Notes: generated from the sequence alone by a model not told the origin. A DNA stretch of 64,000 nucleotides from Spisula solida (GCA_947247005.1 OX365956.1:14962089-15026088), one strand, 5' to 3'. Counted from the first letter of the stretch, positions 1-14,500 are shown. Translations and numbers: made by a program.

Positions 1-359
1 AGTTGCACGGTATGATGAAAGTTATTTTTAATTGCTCTATTGTCAGTGGAACCACCTGGAATTCTGTTGGACCAGCATGTTTCGTAAGCTGCTGGTCCTT
101 CGGGCCATTATGGAAAATAAGTAAGTGTCAAGCCCTGATCAATTTCATTATAAACACATTACCGTGAACTTATATATGACAGACTGTGCAGCAAATGATG
201 TTGAGAACTTGCTAATCTAACTTTCAAATTATTTCAGCTTGAAAACCAGGTTTAGACATTCATTACATACTATGAACAATGTACATAAATAAATACTAGC
301 TGTACTTGATTTTGAATTATACCTGCATGAGTGATCCAAGAATAAATGAGATGAGAAAT
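1..359. other. non-coding flank
   Basis: AT-rich sequence with no exon, RNA gene or repeat that I recognise. It leads directly into the 44-bp minisatellite. Confidence 0.4.
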
Positions 360-1975
360 GGATAAAGACCAGCATGAGTCAATGTTACAGGTAGTCCTGA
401 AATGGAAAAAACCAGCATGAGTCAATGAAACAGGTAGTCCTGAAATGGGTACAGACCAGCATGAGTCGATGTAACAGGTACATGTAGTCCTGAAATGGAT
501 ACAGACCAGCATGAGTCAATGTAACAGGTAGTCCTGAAATGGAAACAGACCAGCATGAGTCAATGTAACTGGTAGTCCTGAAATGGATATGGACCAGCAT
601 GAGTCAATGTAACAGGTAGTCCTGAAATGGATACAGACCAGCATGAGTCAATGTAACAGGTAATCCTGAAATGGATACAGACCAGCATGCGTCAATGTTA
701 CAGGTAGTCCTGAAATGGATACAGACCAGCATGAGTCAATATAACAGGTAGTCCTGAAATGGATACAGACCAGCATGAGTCAATGTAACAGGTAGTCCTG
801 AAATGGAAACAGACCAGCATGAGTCAATATAACAGGTATTCCTGAAATGGATACAGACCAGCATGAGTTAATGTTACAGGTAGTCCTGAAATGGATACAG
901 ACCAACATGAGCAAATGTTACTGGTTATGAGTCCAGAAATGGATAGATACAGACCAACATGAGTCAATGAAACAGGTAGTCCTGAAATGGATACAGACCA
1001 ACATGAGTCAATGTTACAGGTAGTCCTGAAATGGATACAGACCAGCATGAGTCAGTGTAACAGGTAGTCCTGAAATGGATACAGACCAGCATGAGTCAGT
1101 GTAACAGGTAGTCCTGAAATGGATACAGACCAGCATGAGTCAATGTTACAGGTAGTACAGGTAGTCCTGAAATAGATACAGACCAACATGATCCAATGTT
1201 ATAGGTAGTCCTGAAATGGATACAGACCAGCATGAGTCAATGTTACAGGTAGTCCTGAAATGGATACAGACCAGCATGAGTCAATATAACAGGTAGTCCT
1301 GAAATGGATACAGACCAGCATGAGTCAATGTAACAGGTAGTCCTGAAATGGAAACAGACCAGCATGAGTCAATATAACAGGTAGTCCTGAAATGGATACA
1401 GACCAGCATGAGTTAATGTTACAGGTAGTCCTGAAATGGATACAGACCAACATGAGCAAATGTTACTGGTTATGAGTCCAGAAATGGATAGATACAGACC
1501 AACATGAGTCAATGAAACAGGTAGTCCTGAAATGGATACAGACCAACATGAGTCAATGTTACAGGTAGTCCTGAAATGGATACAGACCAGCATGAGTCAG
1601 TGTAACAGGTAGTCCTGAAATGGATACAGACCAGCATGAGTCAGTGTAACAGGTAGTCCTGAAATGGATACAGACCAGCATGAGTCAATGTTACAGGTAG
1701 TACAGGTAGTCCTGAAATAGATACAGACCAACATGATCCAATGTTATAGGTAGTCCTGAAATGGATACAGACCAGCATGAGTCTATGTTACAGGTAGTCC
1801 TGAAATGGATACAGACCAGCATGATTCAATGTTACAGGTAATCCTGAAATGGATACAGACCAGCATGAGTTAATGTAACAGGTAGTCCTGAAATGGATAC
1901 AGACCAGCATGAGTCAATGTTACATGTAGTCCTGAAATGGATACAGACCAGCATGAGTCAATGTTACAGGTAGTC
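360..1975. repeat. 44-bp minisatellite with a higher-order duplication
   Basis: About 36 head-to-tail copies of a 44-bp unit with the core CCTGAAATGGATACAGACCA followed by GCATGAGTCAATGTTACAGG. Copies differ by a few substitutions, and some carry short indels such as an extra GTACAG. A block of about 545 bp (roughly 690-1235) is repeated at 1236-1780 with the same variant units: the GGTTATGAGTCCAG variant is at 916 and again at 1461, and the GTAGTACAGG variant is at 1148 and again at 1693. This shows a recent segmental duplication inside the array. The open frames on the minus strand are by-products of the period and not genes. Confidence 0.95.
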
Positions 1976-3343
1976 CTAAAATAAAACTGTACAAAGTACT
2001 CAGTGTGGACATTATGAGTTACAAACTTAGTCAAGTGTATTATTGATTTATTGTAATTTATAGTGTTATAATTAGATGACCTTTCTAACAAACAGGGAGA
2101 ATATGCAGGCCTTATTCTGTTTGTCTAATGTTGTTGACAGATGTTTTAATACAAGCAAACCCATTGGATCATGCACACATGCGGGCAATATGTTCAGTGT
2201 TATTTCAACCAAAATGTGATCATTTCATTGGTGAACAGACAACTGAATTCTTGATTTCCATGCAAAATGATCTGTTTTAAGGTCATTGGAAGTAGCCTTT
2301 CATGAGTGAACAGAAAATACCAGAATACTGAAAATAGCTAAATAATCATACAAACCTAAGATGCCAGTTCCTAGAATTGTTGCTATGGTAACAAAATCTG
2401 AAGAAAACAAAGAAATACATTATACAATTAATGAAATATATGTTTGAAACTGAACTGTCTGTTAGATGCATGCAGTCATACAACCACAACTACTATAACG
2501 TATTTCAAGCCCAACAACAGAACCACAGCTATAGTGCGCCCTGGATAATGTGAAACGCGGGACAATTTGGTATATTCCACAAAGGTAGATTAAAATTATG
2601 TGCATTTATCAATAATGTTTTGAGTACATTACTGACCTTATCTGTTTATTTAATTGATTTGTAAAACCAATTTTGCCACAGTTGACCAAACCGATTCATG
2701 TTTGTAAATATCACATTATCCTGGGCTGACTATAATGTATATCACTGGCTTAGAATTATAAAGTCGTAAGTACTACTTTTTACTTTTTGATGGAAGATGC
2801 GATAGTTAATTCTGGACCTCTGAAAAGTTTGGCTGACAGCAACCAAGTCACTAGACTAACTGCAAGGCCACTGAAATTTGCTTTTTATAAAAGAACATAG
2901 AAGAATGAATAGTATTTTGACCTTTTGCCCTTGGCATAACATAGGTTACGGAAGAATTAATATTTTAATTAAATATTGCCCAAAGTCATGCTCTTGATCT
3001 AAACAATAACTGACACATAGAATGAAACACAATGTATAAAGATTCTAACAGACTCAGTACTTATATATTAGTGGATATGTGGTCATATGAAAACGTTCTT
3101 AAATTTGTATCCCATATATCCCATTGTAACCTGGATACAAAAAATGGAGGGTGTGGACAAATTTGTGAATTTAAGTCATATAACGGCAAAAGGGCATATA
3201 GCGGGAGTGTACATAATTATTCTTTTTTTCAATGTTTAAACATGAAACACATATTAAACAATTACTGCTTATCATCATTAAACATCTTTGTTTTTAAACT
3301 TTAGCAAGAATTATCCTAAAAAATGCTTTATATTTTAAATATG
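1976..3343. other. intergenic, no gene recognised
   Basis: AT-rich sequence with no supported exon. A + strand stretch near 3118-3185 would read as a short EGF-like cysteine pattern (C-x6-NGGC-x2-C), but it lacks a flanking acceptor and donor and is treated as chance or decay. Confidence 0.35.
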
Positions 3344-4435
3344 GAAGTGGCTAGAGGATCGGTTATCGGACCTCTAGACCTGGAGTCTAGAGGTCCGGTA
3401 ACCAGACCTCTAGACAATGCGTGTAGGACAGGCAAGAGGTCCGGTAATTGATTTCATATGTATAAACCATATATTTTATTTCGTGTCAAGAATTTAAATG
3501 ACATAAACAAGTGTTTACCATGTTGTATTTGACAGAAATGTAAAACATTGACTGGGAATTATTTAACAGTGATCTCGAGTGTTTCGATAATTTCGTCTGT
3601 GTTGAACAACAATTGATACTTGAAGTCTAGAGGGGTACCACACATTGTATATATTTGGGTCACTTTTTCATACACATGCCCATCAGTACAACAAACTCTG
3701 CAAAGGTCTCAATAAAGTTCTATGCAAGATCCACCCTCATAAATGTTGGTACCACGGGAAACAGCGCATGAACAACGATGACATTGATCCAAAGGACAAA
3801 ACCCATCTGTGATGTTCTCGAGAGCCTAAGAAATTCTCTTAAAATGAGTTTGTACAAACATGGTTTTTGGATACAACAGCACACGCACATTTTGTGTTTA
3901 ATAACATATGATGACATAAGTAAATAAATAATAATAAACAATTTACCCCATCTTTGATATATTCCATAAAAAGTAGATCTACATTCCAACACGCACGTTT
4001 TGATAAATCTTCGCGATCCCAATATACCAACATTTAATTGAAACATAATTATTATGAAGATCTGATTAAAACTGATTTGTTTGTTTGCAGTTTAAAACTG
4101 ATGTGTGAGCAAACAAACATTAGAGAAAATATACCATGCAACAAACAATAATAAATTCAGCAATTACCGGCAGCATATATAATAACTTATTTAAGTGCCG
4201 CACACTTCTAATCAACTTGATTGCTAATCAATTAACTATTTTTTACAAGATTTCTGTCCAATACTTACCTGTATAGCAAGGTAAATACATTGGAAGTCTC
4301 AACAGGATAAAATAGATATTGTTTATACACATGAAATAAATTATCGGACCTCTAGCCTGTCCTACAAGCATTGTCTAGAGGTCCGGTCTAGACTCCAGGT
4401 CTAGAGGTCCGGTTACCAGACCTCTAGTCACTTCC
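3344..4435. mobile_element. fold-back DNA element with 120-bp inverted ends
   Basis: The left arm (3344-3467) and right arm (4321-4435) are inverted copies of each other. They share the run GAAGTG-CTAGAGG, several alternating GGACCTCTAGAC / GTCTAGAGGTCC blocks, the segment around CAATGC-TGTAGGACAGG, and an inner boundary at GTTTATAC. The arms are themselves built from short palindromic modules. The 850-bp interior has no transposase frame. On the minus strand it has a cysteine-rich stretch (about 3709-3806, containing C-x2-C-x-C) that follows an acceptor-like CAG and is interrupted by TGA. A non-autonomous element is the simplest reading. Family and target duplication are not resolved. Confidence 0.8.
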
Positions 4436-5466
4436 TTTAAATATTGCATTTTATACTGTTTATGTTATAAACAAAAACAAAAAGTTGCCACCGTGGCATA
4501 CTCACAGCATTGCATGTATACCAACAGCATAGATCGTTTGCTTCTTCCTGTTTCTGTCATCTTTGTTTATGCACAATATACTGTATAGCCGAAAGACAAC
4601 ACCCTCAAACGTCAACCTCACGAGCGACAGAAAAAAATCAACTTTCACTTTGCAAACTCCATGGGCGCAGCCATCTTGAATGGACTATTTTGTATTATTG
4701 CGCAAAAAAGTAAACATGTTAAAGGCTTGCTTATTTGAGCCATATCTAAATAATAGATACTGAACAATATTTACAATAGTCATGTTTTATTTCATTTATT
4801 TCACCTTTTCTGATCATTTATGATGATTAAATAATACTATTTTAGCGGACTATTTGCTTGCGAAGGGATATCTTTTTGATGTTGTTCGGTCAATTGGGAG
4901 TGAGAATTTCCAAATTTCATAAATTTATTAACTTTTCTCAGGTAAAAGGTAAATGTCATCTGTCAACGTTTGTGCCTATGTAAACATAAGCTGATTACTT
5001 TCCAGAATCAAATGCTGCCGATTGCAGTTGATTCGTAAACACTGTTGATTGTGTGTAAAAACATGCTGAACCATGATCCGGACCGGTGTACGTTCTATTT
5101 TGCTATCTTGAAATTAGCCCCATATGAAACCAATTACCTTGTTTACCTTGTTTTAGATGGTAAATCTTTATCAGTTTATACATGTAAAACATTATTGCTC
5201 GATAGGAATTGGCTGCGCAACCATATATTATGGTGTTGACGAATGTCGAATGCTCTTCCGAAGCCTTCGAAATTTTCTGACATGCGATGTGACAAATTGA
5301 CAAATCTGTTTTTAATGCAATCCATAAAGACCAAGGTGATCAAGACGAAGTAGACGCATAAGATGCATGTGTTCGTGAAAACAACCGTGTTTAAAAATAG
5401 AATTAAATCTCTTTCAGAATTCTGAAAGCAAGGCGCCATATGGCTAATTGGAAAGGTCGTGTGAGG
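4436..5466. other. upstream region of the esterase D gene
   Basis: No coding exon or TATA box that I can support. The transcription start of the downstream hydrolase gene should lie in or near this stretch, or further upstream if there is an unseen 5' UTR exon. Confidence 0.35.
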
Positions 5467-5492
5467 TGACCTATATTATAGTATATAGGTCA
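5467..5492. promoter_or_regulatory. palindrome TGACCT(N14)AGGTCA upstream of esterase D
   Basis: Two 10-base arms, TGACCTATAT and ATATAGGTCA, flank a 6-base centre about 104 bases before the start codon. The outer hexamers are an everted pair of nuclear-receptor half-sites. A regulatory role is only inferred, because AT-rich palindromes also arise by chance. Confidence 0.35.
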
Positions 5493-5595
5493 TCGGTCAT
5501 ATCCTCATGCGTAGTGGGTTTCAGGATATGATTTTAATCAGATTGTGTAAACATGTATATGGTTACTTCCAGGTTACACAAACATACTAAACAAA

Positions 5596-8500
5596 ATGTC
5601 TCTCAAAGAAGTATCCAATAACAAGATGTTTGGCGGCCAGCAGAAAGTGTATTCACATGAAAGGTGAGCATGTTCTTATATTAAATGAATTTCTAAAGGG
5701 TTCATTTTATTAAAGTAAACTATATTGAATATCTAGTTATAAATTCCTTTTTTATCATCATCAATTCCTTATTATTCTGATTGATTTCTCTTGAAAAAGA
5801 TATACTGCCTGTGCCCATGATACTGGGAAAATTTAGGGCAACATATCATAAAATTGGGAATTATTGAAGATTGTTTTGATTATTAATTGTTCATACTTTG
5901 TTTTATCTGATGATTATACTCAAGTCAATGTAGCAATGACTTTAGACAGTTTAAAAATCTATAATTATGCCTTAAAACAACCATACTGGTACAAATATTT
6001 TTAAAAGCACTCGTCCTGCAATATAGAAAAAGAAGTAAAACCCAAAATCTTACTTGTCCTGCTATATAAGTAAAGAAAGAAGATATTATGCAGGACGAGC
6101 GGACGAGTGGATTCTGATCATTGAGGTCTGCGGTAGTAATGCTTTTAAACCAGCTGGAGCAAAAGGGGAATGTATGCATTTGACAGGAAGTTATGACTTT
6201 TTTGTAAAAAATGAAGGTTATTTTGCAAGTGAAAACTGCCCATATTCGGCACTAAAATAGACTAAAAATCACTGTTATTGTATGACTCATATTTGCCAAC
6301 CTAGATTTTCATATGTCTATAGTGGTCCTTTTTTGGGTCAGTCTCTATGCTGACCACAAAAGACAGTTTGGGCTAGTCTAAAGTTATTTATAATATTCAT
6401 ATACATGTATTATGTATGTTACAGCTCAGAATTACAATGTACAATGAAGTTTGGTGTGTACATCCCTCCACAAGCTGTAGACAAGAATGTCCCTGTACTA
6501 TACTGGCTCTCAGGTAACAATGGGTTTCATTCTTCTACATTGAGTATCAGTGATATAAAAAAGTTAAGTTACCAATTTTCTAGGGCTGCTTTCAGCAGTT
6601 CAGCCGTTCAGCCACCCTTTGACATTTAAACTTCCCCTGTTCATTGGGCTACCTATGGAAACCTACGTTCGAGTCTCCCTGGGGAGACTATTTCTCTCCT
6701 GGTGGGTGTGCAGCCAACATTGATCTTCGGCGCCCAGGACTATCGAAAATGTTCAGACACAGCCCTCACAGGTACCAATTCACACCTTGGTCGAGTGGAG
6801 CATGTGGGTTATTCGTGCTATATATATATTTGTAATCTCTAGAATGCTATTCAAAAAGTATCATGAGATATTAACTAGTGTAAAATCATTAATTTTCGAG
6901 GGAGTTGAATTTTCGTTGAATTTTGTTGTTAAACTCGACCACAAAATCTAATGCCCATGATTAATCGACCTCCCAAATACAGGACATTGGTTTACCCTTC
7001 CATGTTTTGTAATCCACAAATTTACAACCCCATGCAAATGCATTTTTATAAAAGTTCATAAAATTTTTAATACCCACAAAAATATGTGAAGTTACAGTAT
7101 TCCATTTATTAGTTTATAGAGCTTGCAGGGCCTCAGTGTGTTTGGTATAAAGCTAGTCTGTCTCCCAGGAGAATAAAACATTATCTTTAAACAGGATAAA
7201 GTCACAAAATGTTCAACTGGTCATAAATAACTATTGGCTTGGGCATATCTCTTTTCAAGGATTAACATATATTGAACTAAATGAATTGTTGTCATTTATA
7301 AAATTACGTTCTGAAAATGCTTGTTTATGAATCAGTTGAAAGTACATGGTCAAGTGCCTGACTTGGATCAGTGCCGTAGCTACTTAGAAGTACACCGAGG
7401 CCTCGATGAAAACTTGACAATTTAATGAAAACATAATTATGACTTTGATGAAAAAAACAACCTCAAATATGTCCTAGAAAATATTTGCCTCTGTGTTGTT
7501 ATTATACCCCCGCACAACGAGTTGTAAGGGAGGGTATACTGGATTCAGCTTGTCCGTCCGTCTGTCTGTCTGTCCGTAGACACATTCTTGTGGACACAAC
7601 TCCTACAGTTTAGGCAGGATAACGCTCAAACTTTCACAGATGAACAACATATAGATGTGCAAGAAGAAAGGAATTTGTGCTGCGATGAATTTTGGCAGAA
7701 TTATGGCCCTTTGCCGGCGGGGGTATGTTAGTCTGCCGAATGGCGACAGCTCTAGTTTTGTCTGTTGATACAGCCCTGTGGATTAATAAAATTTCTGTTA
7801 TTTATTCAGGGCTGACTTGTACAGAACAGAATTTCGTCACTAAAGCAGGAGCTCAAAGAGTGGCTGCAGAGAAAGGGTTGATCCTTGTCGCTCCTGACAC
7901 TAGTCCAAGTAAGTCTGATATGTTGTTTTATCCTCCACCTACTGGTGGCCGGCCATGTGGGTTTGCTCTTATATGTATGTTCGTCATCATCCAGTATTAG
8001 CAGAGTTATTATAGTCCTTGCAATTATTCAAATTTGGATTGTGTCGGACATAACTCGGAAAGAATTTGAGCTACAGTCATCAAACTTCTCAGGAATAAAT
8101 TCAGCATGTGTAGATACGCACTGACTGAGAAGTTTCTTTCCCAAACCAAAAACTTTTTGTCCTGGTCAACCGGACAAGTGCTAGTTATGCATTCTGTCTG
8201 CCTTGATACCCTAATAGTAGAGCATTCTGTATTGAGTGCTAGAGGTCTCAGGTTCAATCCCAGCCGCAACATACCAAAGTGATTAAAAATAGTACTGGTA
8301 TACATCTCCCTTGCATGAGGTTTAGCATAGTTAGTTCCAGTTTACGTCTGGTTCGCCTGCTGTCATAATAATGTGACTGGGTTGTCTCCATTTAGTTAAA
8401 ATACTGTTGACCGGTGGGGTTAAAACAAGATTTAAAATTGTTATACCCCCGCAAACAAAGTTTGAAAGAAGTATACTGGAGTCACCATGCTTGTTGGTTT

Positions 8501-11500
8501 GTTAGTCTGTAAGCAAAATCGTGTCCGCTCTGTAACTTTGTCATTTCTTACTGGATTTTAAAATGACTTGGTACAAAAGTTCACCACGTCAAGACAGTCT
8601 GTCAAGCGCAAGACCCAAGTCTTTTCCATCAAATGTGTTCTTCAGACTATATTATAAATGATATTCCTGTATAAAGGCACTGCTGCGGGGGTATAATTCA
8701 TCACTCTAGTGATAGCTCTAGTTTTTATTGATTTCTCATGTAACTCTTCTATTAAGGAGGTGTAAACATTGAAGGGGAAGATGAAAGTTATGATTTTGGA
8801 TCGGGTGCTGGTTTCTATGTAGATGCTACTGAAGATAAATGGAAGACAAACTATAGAATGTACTCCTATGTTACAAAAGAGGTGAGTTTCTTCCATTGAT
8901 TGTAAACGCCAGATTCATTGCCTAAGAAAAGCTCTTCATTGTGATTTCTAAGGGAAGTAATCTATACCTTCTATCTTTTCCCCACAAAGTACCATAGAGT
9001 GCTTTGACTAAGGCAGCAGGCCCGAAGTTCTCCAGCATAAAATCATCTTTCATCAATATTTTTGTCTATATATCTCCGAAACTGTTACAGTTGTGGCCAA
9101 TTTTAATTTTAGGCTGTCCTTAAAAAAAATTTAGTTTGCGGTAAAAATAAAATAATACCTACCCATTGAAATGCCCTCCTACTCAATTTTTTTCAGCCCA
9201 TTTCCTTACATAACTATATCGACCCAATTGTTTTTACAGGTTCCCCAAAAAATATTTCTATACAAAAAAAAATTTGACCTACCTTAAAAATCTACAAACA
9301 ATTTTTTAAGGAAGGCCTCACTGAAATGTCATTATAGGCTCTGTCTGAAAACTAAAAAAGCAAAATTTCCAAAATACGATAGACGTTTGTCAAGTAAAGC
9401 TTATATAGCACATTCAAATTAGGGACGTCTGGATTGATTAGAGCATTATCCACTCTATCACCATGCCACCCACTACCTGAAGTAATTTCAGCTCTTTGTT
9501 CAACACAGCTTTTTATAGGTGTTTTTGTTGTGAGTCAACTTGTTTTTAGTCCCCTACCGGTTTTTAACTTGGTATGTGGATAGGGACTAATAAGGAGATT
9601 ATGCACGTCCTTACGGTTGCTATGGATACGGAAATAGTGAAAATACTTCAAAGTCGGAATCCTGCCATAACTCTTTAACAGTTTCCAAGTTAGGTTTATG
9701 AAACTTTGTATGTATGTAGATTACAAGAAGGGAGATTATGCACATCTAAACATTTTGTTATTCGGACAAAAATGGTGGTTGCCATGACAACATAAACATT
9801 GAAAATGATTTAAACGGTTATGGCTTTAAACCGGTAGGGTACTTCTGTATAATTGCTTGCAATCTTTAATGGCTTGTTGTATGTGAACTCGAGCTATTTA
9901 ACTATGAACTTCATAAGAACATTTATCCGCGAATAAAGTTAAGCACATTGGGTTACAATGAACCATCGTTCAGCAGATTTCTTGGCATTATTTTTTTTAA
10001 AACCAGCTTTTAGTGTTATTTTCAATATTTGACTCGTCTGACACAGTATTTTCAGCTCCACTATTCGAAGAACAAGGGGGGCTATTGCAACCACCTGAAT
10101 GTCGGCGTAATGCTCATGTTAAAAACTTTAGGTACCGGTTTTTTAACTTCATTTATTTTCAAAGTCCTTTGATATATTGCTTTGGTACTTCGCATACTTG
10201 TTTACCATCATGACACCAACTCATACACAGGAGTAGGTAACACTTATGACTATCAAGCTCTTGTCACAATTTCTAATCATTTTAATTTCAGTTACCTGAA
10301 CTAATCAACAGTAATTTCAAAACCATTCCAGATAAGATGTCTGTATTTGGCCACAGGTATGCACTTGTCTATTATTTCATATACTGATATGTTTCACCCA
10401 CTCAGGGAAGAGCAGTGGTGAGGGGAGAGCCATTTAACAAACTTTAGGAACTTGTGTGATCTACCTATTTTTCCAAGCATAGCTATTGTATATTTGTATA
10501 ATATGCTTTGAATATATATTATTTGGGTACTAACGTATGTTTCAATTTTGAACAAGTTTTGAACAAATACACTCAAAAGAGGATTTTTATGCCCCCGTAT
10601 CGATAGATCGGGAGGCATATAGTGATTCACCTGTCCGTCCGTCCGTCCGTCCGTCCGTTCGTCCGTCCGTCCTGGTTAACCCAAATTGACCGTTTCTTCT
10701 AGCATCATTATGGCTTGCTACAAAGCTTCCAAACTTGCATGGATGTTGTATATGAACACTCTCCACACACCTGTATCACCTGACCCCATTTTGACCTTCA
10801 CCTTGACCTAATTTTGGACTTAGACTTATTTATGGACAAGGCTTCCACAGGGGGCATAAGCGTTTATTGAACGCAGTCTTGTTTCTTTTAAAACAAGCCT
10901 TTTAGAAACTGAAGCTACTTACACATGGCAGGAAATCAATAAGCTAACCAGTTATTGTCTTTGATAAATATCTTCTTGAATGCTGGGGCCCGGATCTTGT
11001 AATAAACCCTTTAAGGTTTTATCTTCGGTTTCCCCTAAATTACTTCTTAAAAATTGTCGCCGGCTGTTTGTCAATAAAGCGGTGAAATATCGAACCACCA
11101 AACAATTCTATCAATGACAGCTCTAGTATTAACTATATAAATTATGATATGTTACAGTATGGGAGGTCACGGTGCTCTGATATGTGCCATGAAGAACCCG
11201 GGGAAGTACCAGTCTGTCAGTGCCTTTGCACCTATATGTAATCCTATCAAAGCTCCATGGGGTGTTAAAGCATTCAATGGTTATCTTGGTGGCAATGAAA
11301 AGAAATGGGAGGTAAGATTGTCACTTTTTGTATTATACCTTTACTGTCAAATTTTGTAGGATTATTTGTCAGAATGTGTACTAATTAGTTGCCCGCCTAA
11401 ATATTTGAATTCAGATCAGACCTGTATTAGCCAGGCTTCGCGAAAGTGAGAAAAAAAGGCCGGACATCCGGTCCGGCATAAAATAAATTTGGCCGGACCG

Positions 11501-14500
11501 AATCAATTTTGGCCGGACCGAACAATATTAATAGGAAACAGTTAAAAAACCAAATGTTTTAACAATTTATCATTAAAAATGGACAAAGGAACAATTAAAT
11601 AACACTTTGGAAACAATATAACAACACTTCTTGTGTCTAAGTCAAAATTTCCACCACAAACATTGTATTGTGGTTACGACAGTGAAGAGTTTCTAAGAGA
11701 AATTAACTCTTATCATAAAGTTTGTTTAAATAACGGAAAGTGAACACATTTGCAAAAAGTCGATTTTTAAAAAAACTTATTCATTATTGTTTGCTAGTTT
11801 CCGTAACTTGTTTCTCAAAAATCTTTTTTTTGTTGAGATTTGTATTCACAAAATGTGTTTCGGAAAATAACATACTGAAGACAGAGTACAGTATAAGTAT
11901 TCGTCAAATCAGCGTCTTTTTGCAAATTAGTTCTCTTTCCGTCCTTTAAACAACCAACCTGCGCATGCGCATCGTTAAATTACCGGAAATAATGCTTCGT
12001 ACCGATAAATTTCGTACCAGACGATACGAAAATTGTGACGGACATTCGGACCGGCGAGCTATAATTTTTGTCGGACCAAACTGATTTTCACTGGTCATGA
12101 CCGGCGGTCCGGCGACTTTCGCAAGCCTGTTAGCAGAGTTCTGGCCCTTGAAATGATGAAATTTTGCTTTTGTTTCTCATGCTACAGTTATCAAACTCCG
12201 TAGGAATATAAGTCAGCATGTGCATTTAAGTTACGATCCTTGATATGGTCAGATCGCAAATGGGGGGCAAATCGGGAGCATCCATGTCCTATGGATCATA
12301 AATTACACTTCAAAACTATTCCTGGGTTACTGACCAGTTTAACACGTCCTGCCCATGGAACTGCATATTTCTGTTACCCCATTACATTGGAGTTAGAAAC
12401 TGCAACCTTTATCAAGTAGTTCAGTTGGTGCGCTGAATTTGTAACCCGGCAATCCGGTTTCAATTCTTGGTAGTGGCATGTCATTATTATACCCTTTAGA
12501 TTTTTTTTCCATTTTTCTCCACATGTGGAGAAGTTGCTGGTTCCTTGTGGAAGGGTAAAGTAGTACATGTACTGGTTCGAATACAGTTCAGGATAACTCA
12601 TTAAGTGGCTTGGCCACTGTTTATAACTGATTTTTATCAGAAGCTACATTAAACCCAAATAAATGGAACAATCAACCACATGCGCTTTGGTTACATTCTC
12701 ATTTTAAAAAAGTGCAAAAGTTTATGAACTCTGTATATAATACCATTTGCTTGTTATACACAGAGCTATGATGCTACTGAATTAGTGAAGACTTATAATG
12801 GTCCTGACCTGCACATTCTGGTGGATCAAGGCAAGGAGGACAACTTCTTTACAGGAGGACAACTCTTACCTGACAATCTCGTTGCTGCATGTGCCACCAA
12901 TAAAATGCCAATTAATCTAAGAATTCAAGAGGTTGGTATCTTGTGTTATTTGTGTAATATATATTATTATTATGTATTATATGTATATTATTACAGGGTT
13001 CCCACGGTCAGGGAAAAGTCAGGGAAAAACATAATTTTTTCAAGGTCAGTGAAAAGTCAGGGAATTTCGAAATTAGTCAGGGAAATTGAGCAAAAGTTGG
13101 GGAATTTTTTATTGAAACTGTCAACATGTATCATTTCCTATGAAGAAAATACTTAGGACTGAAAAAAACACGTATAACACGGATAAATACAAGACTTCCT
13201 CTGGGTTACCAACCAGTTCATCTCTAGTTACGTGGGAAACACTGGACAATAGCGTTTCAGAAATGAACTAGTGCCCCGGCCTAGATTCAAACAAGGGACC
13301 TCTCAATCCCTAGTGAAGAGGGTTATCCACTCGCCCACCGTGCCATCCTTTGTTTTTACTATCCCCCGCCGAAGACAAAGGGATAATAGTAATAGTATGC
13401 GTCCGTCCTTCCGTCGGATATTTTGTCCAGAGCATAACTTGAAAACTATTTAAGATATTGATTTGAAACTTGATATATAAATAGATGGTGACTAGGAGGA
13501 ATGCAATGACCAAGAACGATAACTCTATATGGCCCAGTTTTGAAATTATCTCCCCTTGTTTAATTTTATTGTAGTTTTTTGTTCAGAGCATAACTGTAAA
13601 ACTATTTGAGTTATTGACTTTAAACTTGATTTATGAATAGATGGCAACTAGGAGAAGTGCATTGACCAAGAATCATAACTCTATATGGCCCAGTTTTGAA
13701 ATTATCTCCCTTTGATTAAACACCCATTTGTAACAAACATTTATGGCAGGGGATTGCCATGTGAACGTGGCTCTTGTTATATGAGTGATTATATTTATAT
13801 CCTTTAAACAAAGTTTGGGTGGATAAAAGTGTGAGCTGAGTCAGATGTTCCATTAGTCTGTTAGTTTGTTGGTTTCTAGAGGGTAACATTACATACTTAG
13901 GAATAAGACCACATGTTGAAATTTGCTGTACAGTTTGCCTTCATATTATTTTGGGGTCACTAGGTCAAATTTCGAAAGGTCAATTTGACCTTTTATTCAG
14001 TGCATAACTCAAGAATAGTTGGGTCTAGGATCCTTAAACTTAATTGAGAGGTTGGTTATCATAAGTCAACAACCTCTATTTTGATTTTGAGGTTATTTGG
14101 TCCAAATTGGCCACCATGACCTTTAACATTACAACAAGGTTCGTTCAGGCAAACAGCCTTGAATATCCATAAAAGCTTATTGATGTCAGTTGTGAAGATC
14201 GCAAATTTAATATCTGCGTAAAAAAAGAAATAGAAAAACGCTCGTTTTCTCAAAAATTGTAGTATATAAATGTATGTGTGCGAATGTCACTGTTATTTGA
14301 TTAATTGAGCATTTTCAGGTATGACTAGAAATAGAGTATAAAGTGGCATTGGATTATTGCATTTTCGTACAATTTACCCATGGTGAATGTTTGAAAAAAC
14401 GCCTTGAAAATGCTTATTCTACCTTGAATCGTCCTTGAATAGTCCTTGAATTTTGGTGTGAGAATTTTGTATGAACCATCCACTGTTTTACAAACATCTC

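Noticed and set aside
360..1975. CRISPR-like regular repeats
   Set aside because: Units are contiguous with no unique spacers, in eukaryotic DNA; a minisatellite.
270..2091. Minus-strand open frames with repeated WSVSISGLP-type peptides
   Set aside because: Products of the 44-bp period; no start context, splice sites or domain.
3118..3190. EGF-like cysteine pattern (NGGC-x2-C) on the + strand
   Set aside because: No acceptor or donor and the pattern is incomplete; chance or decay is as likely.
3709..3711. TGA in a cysteine-rich frame read as selenocysteine
   Set aside because: No supported gene or SECIS element; a simple stop in a remnant.
8196..8280. tRNA gene
   Set aside because: B box present but stems do not pair; read as SINE-derived.
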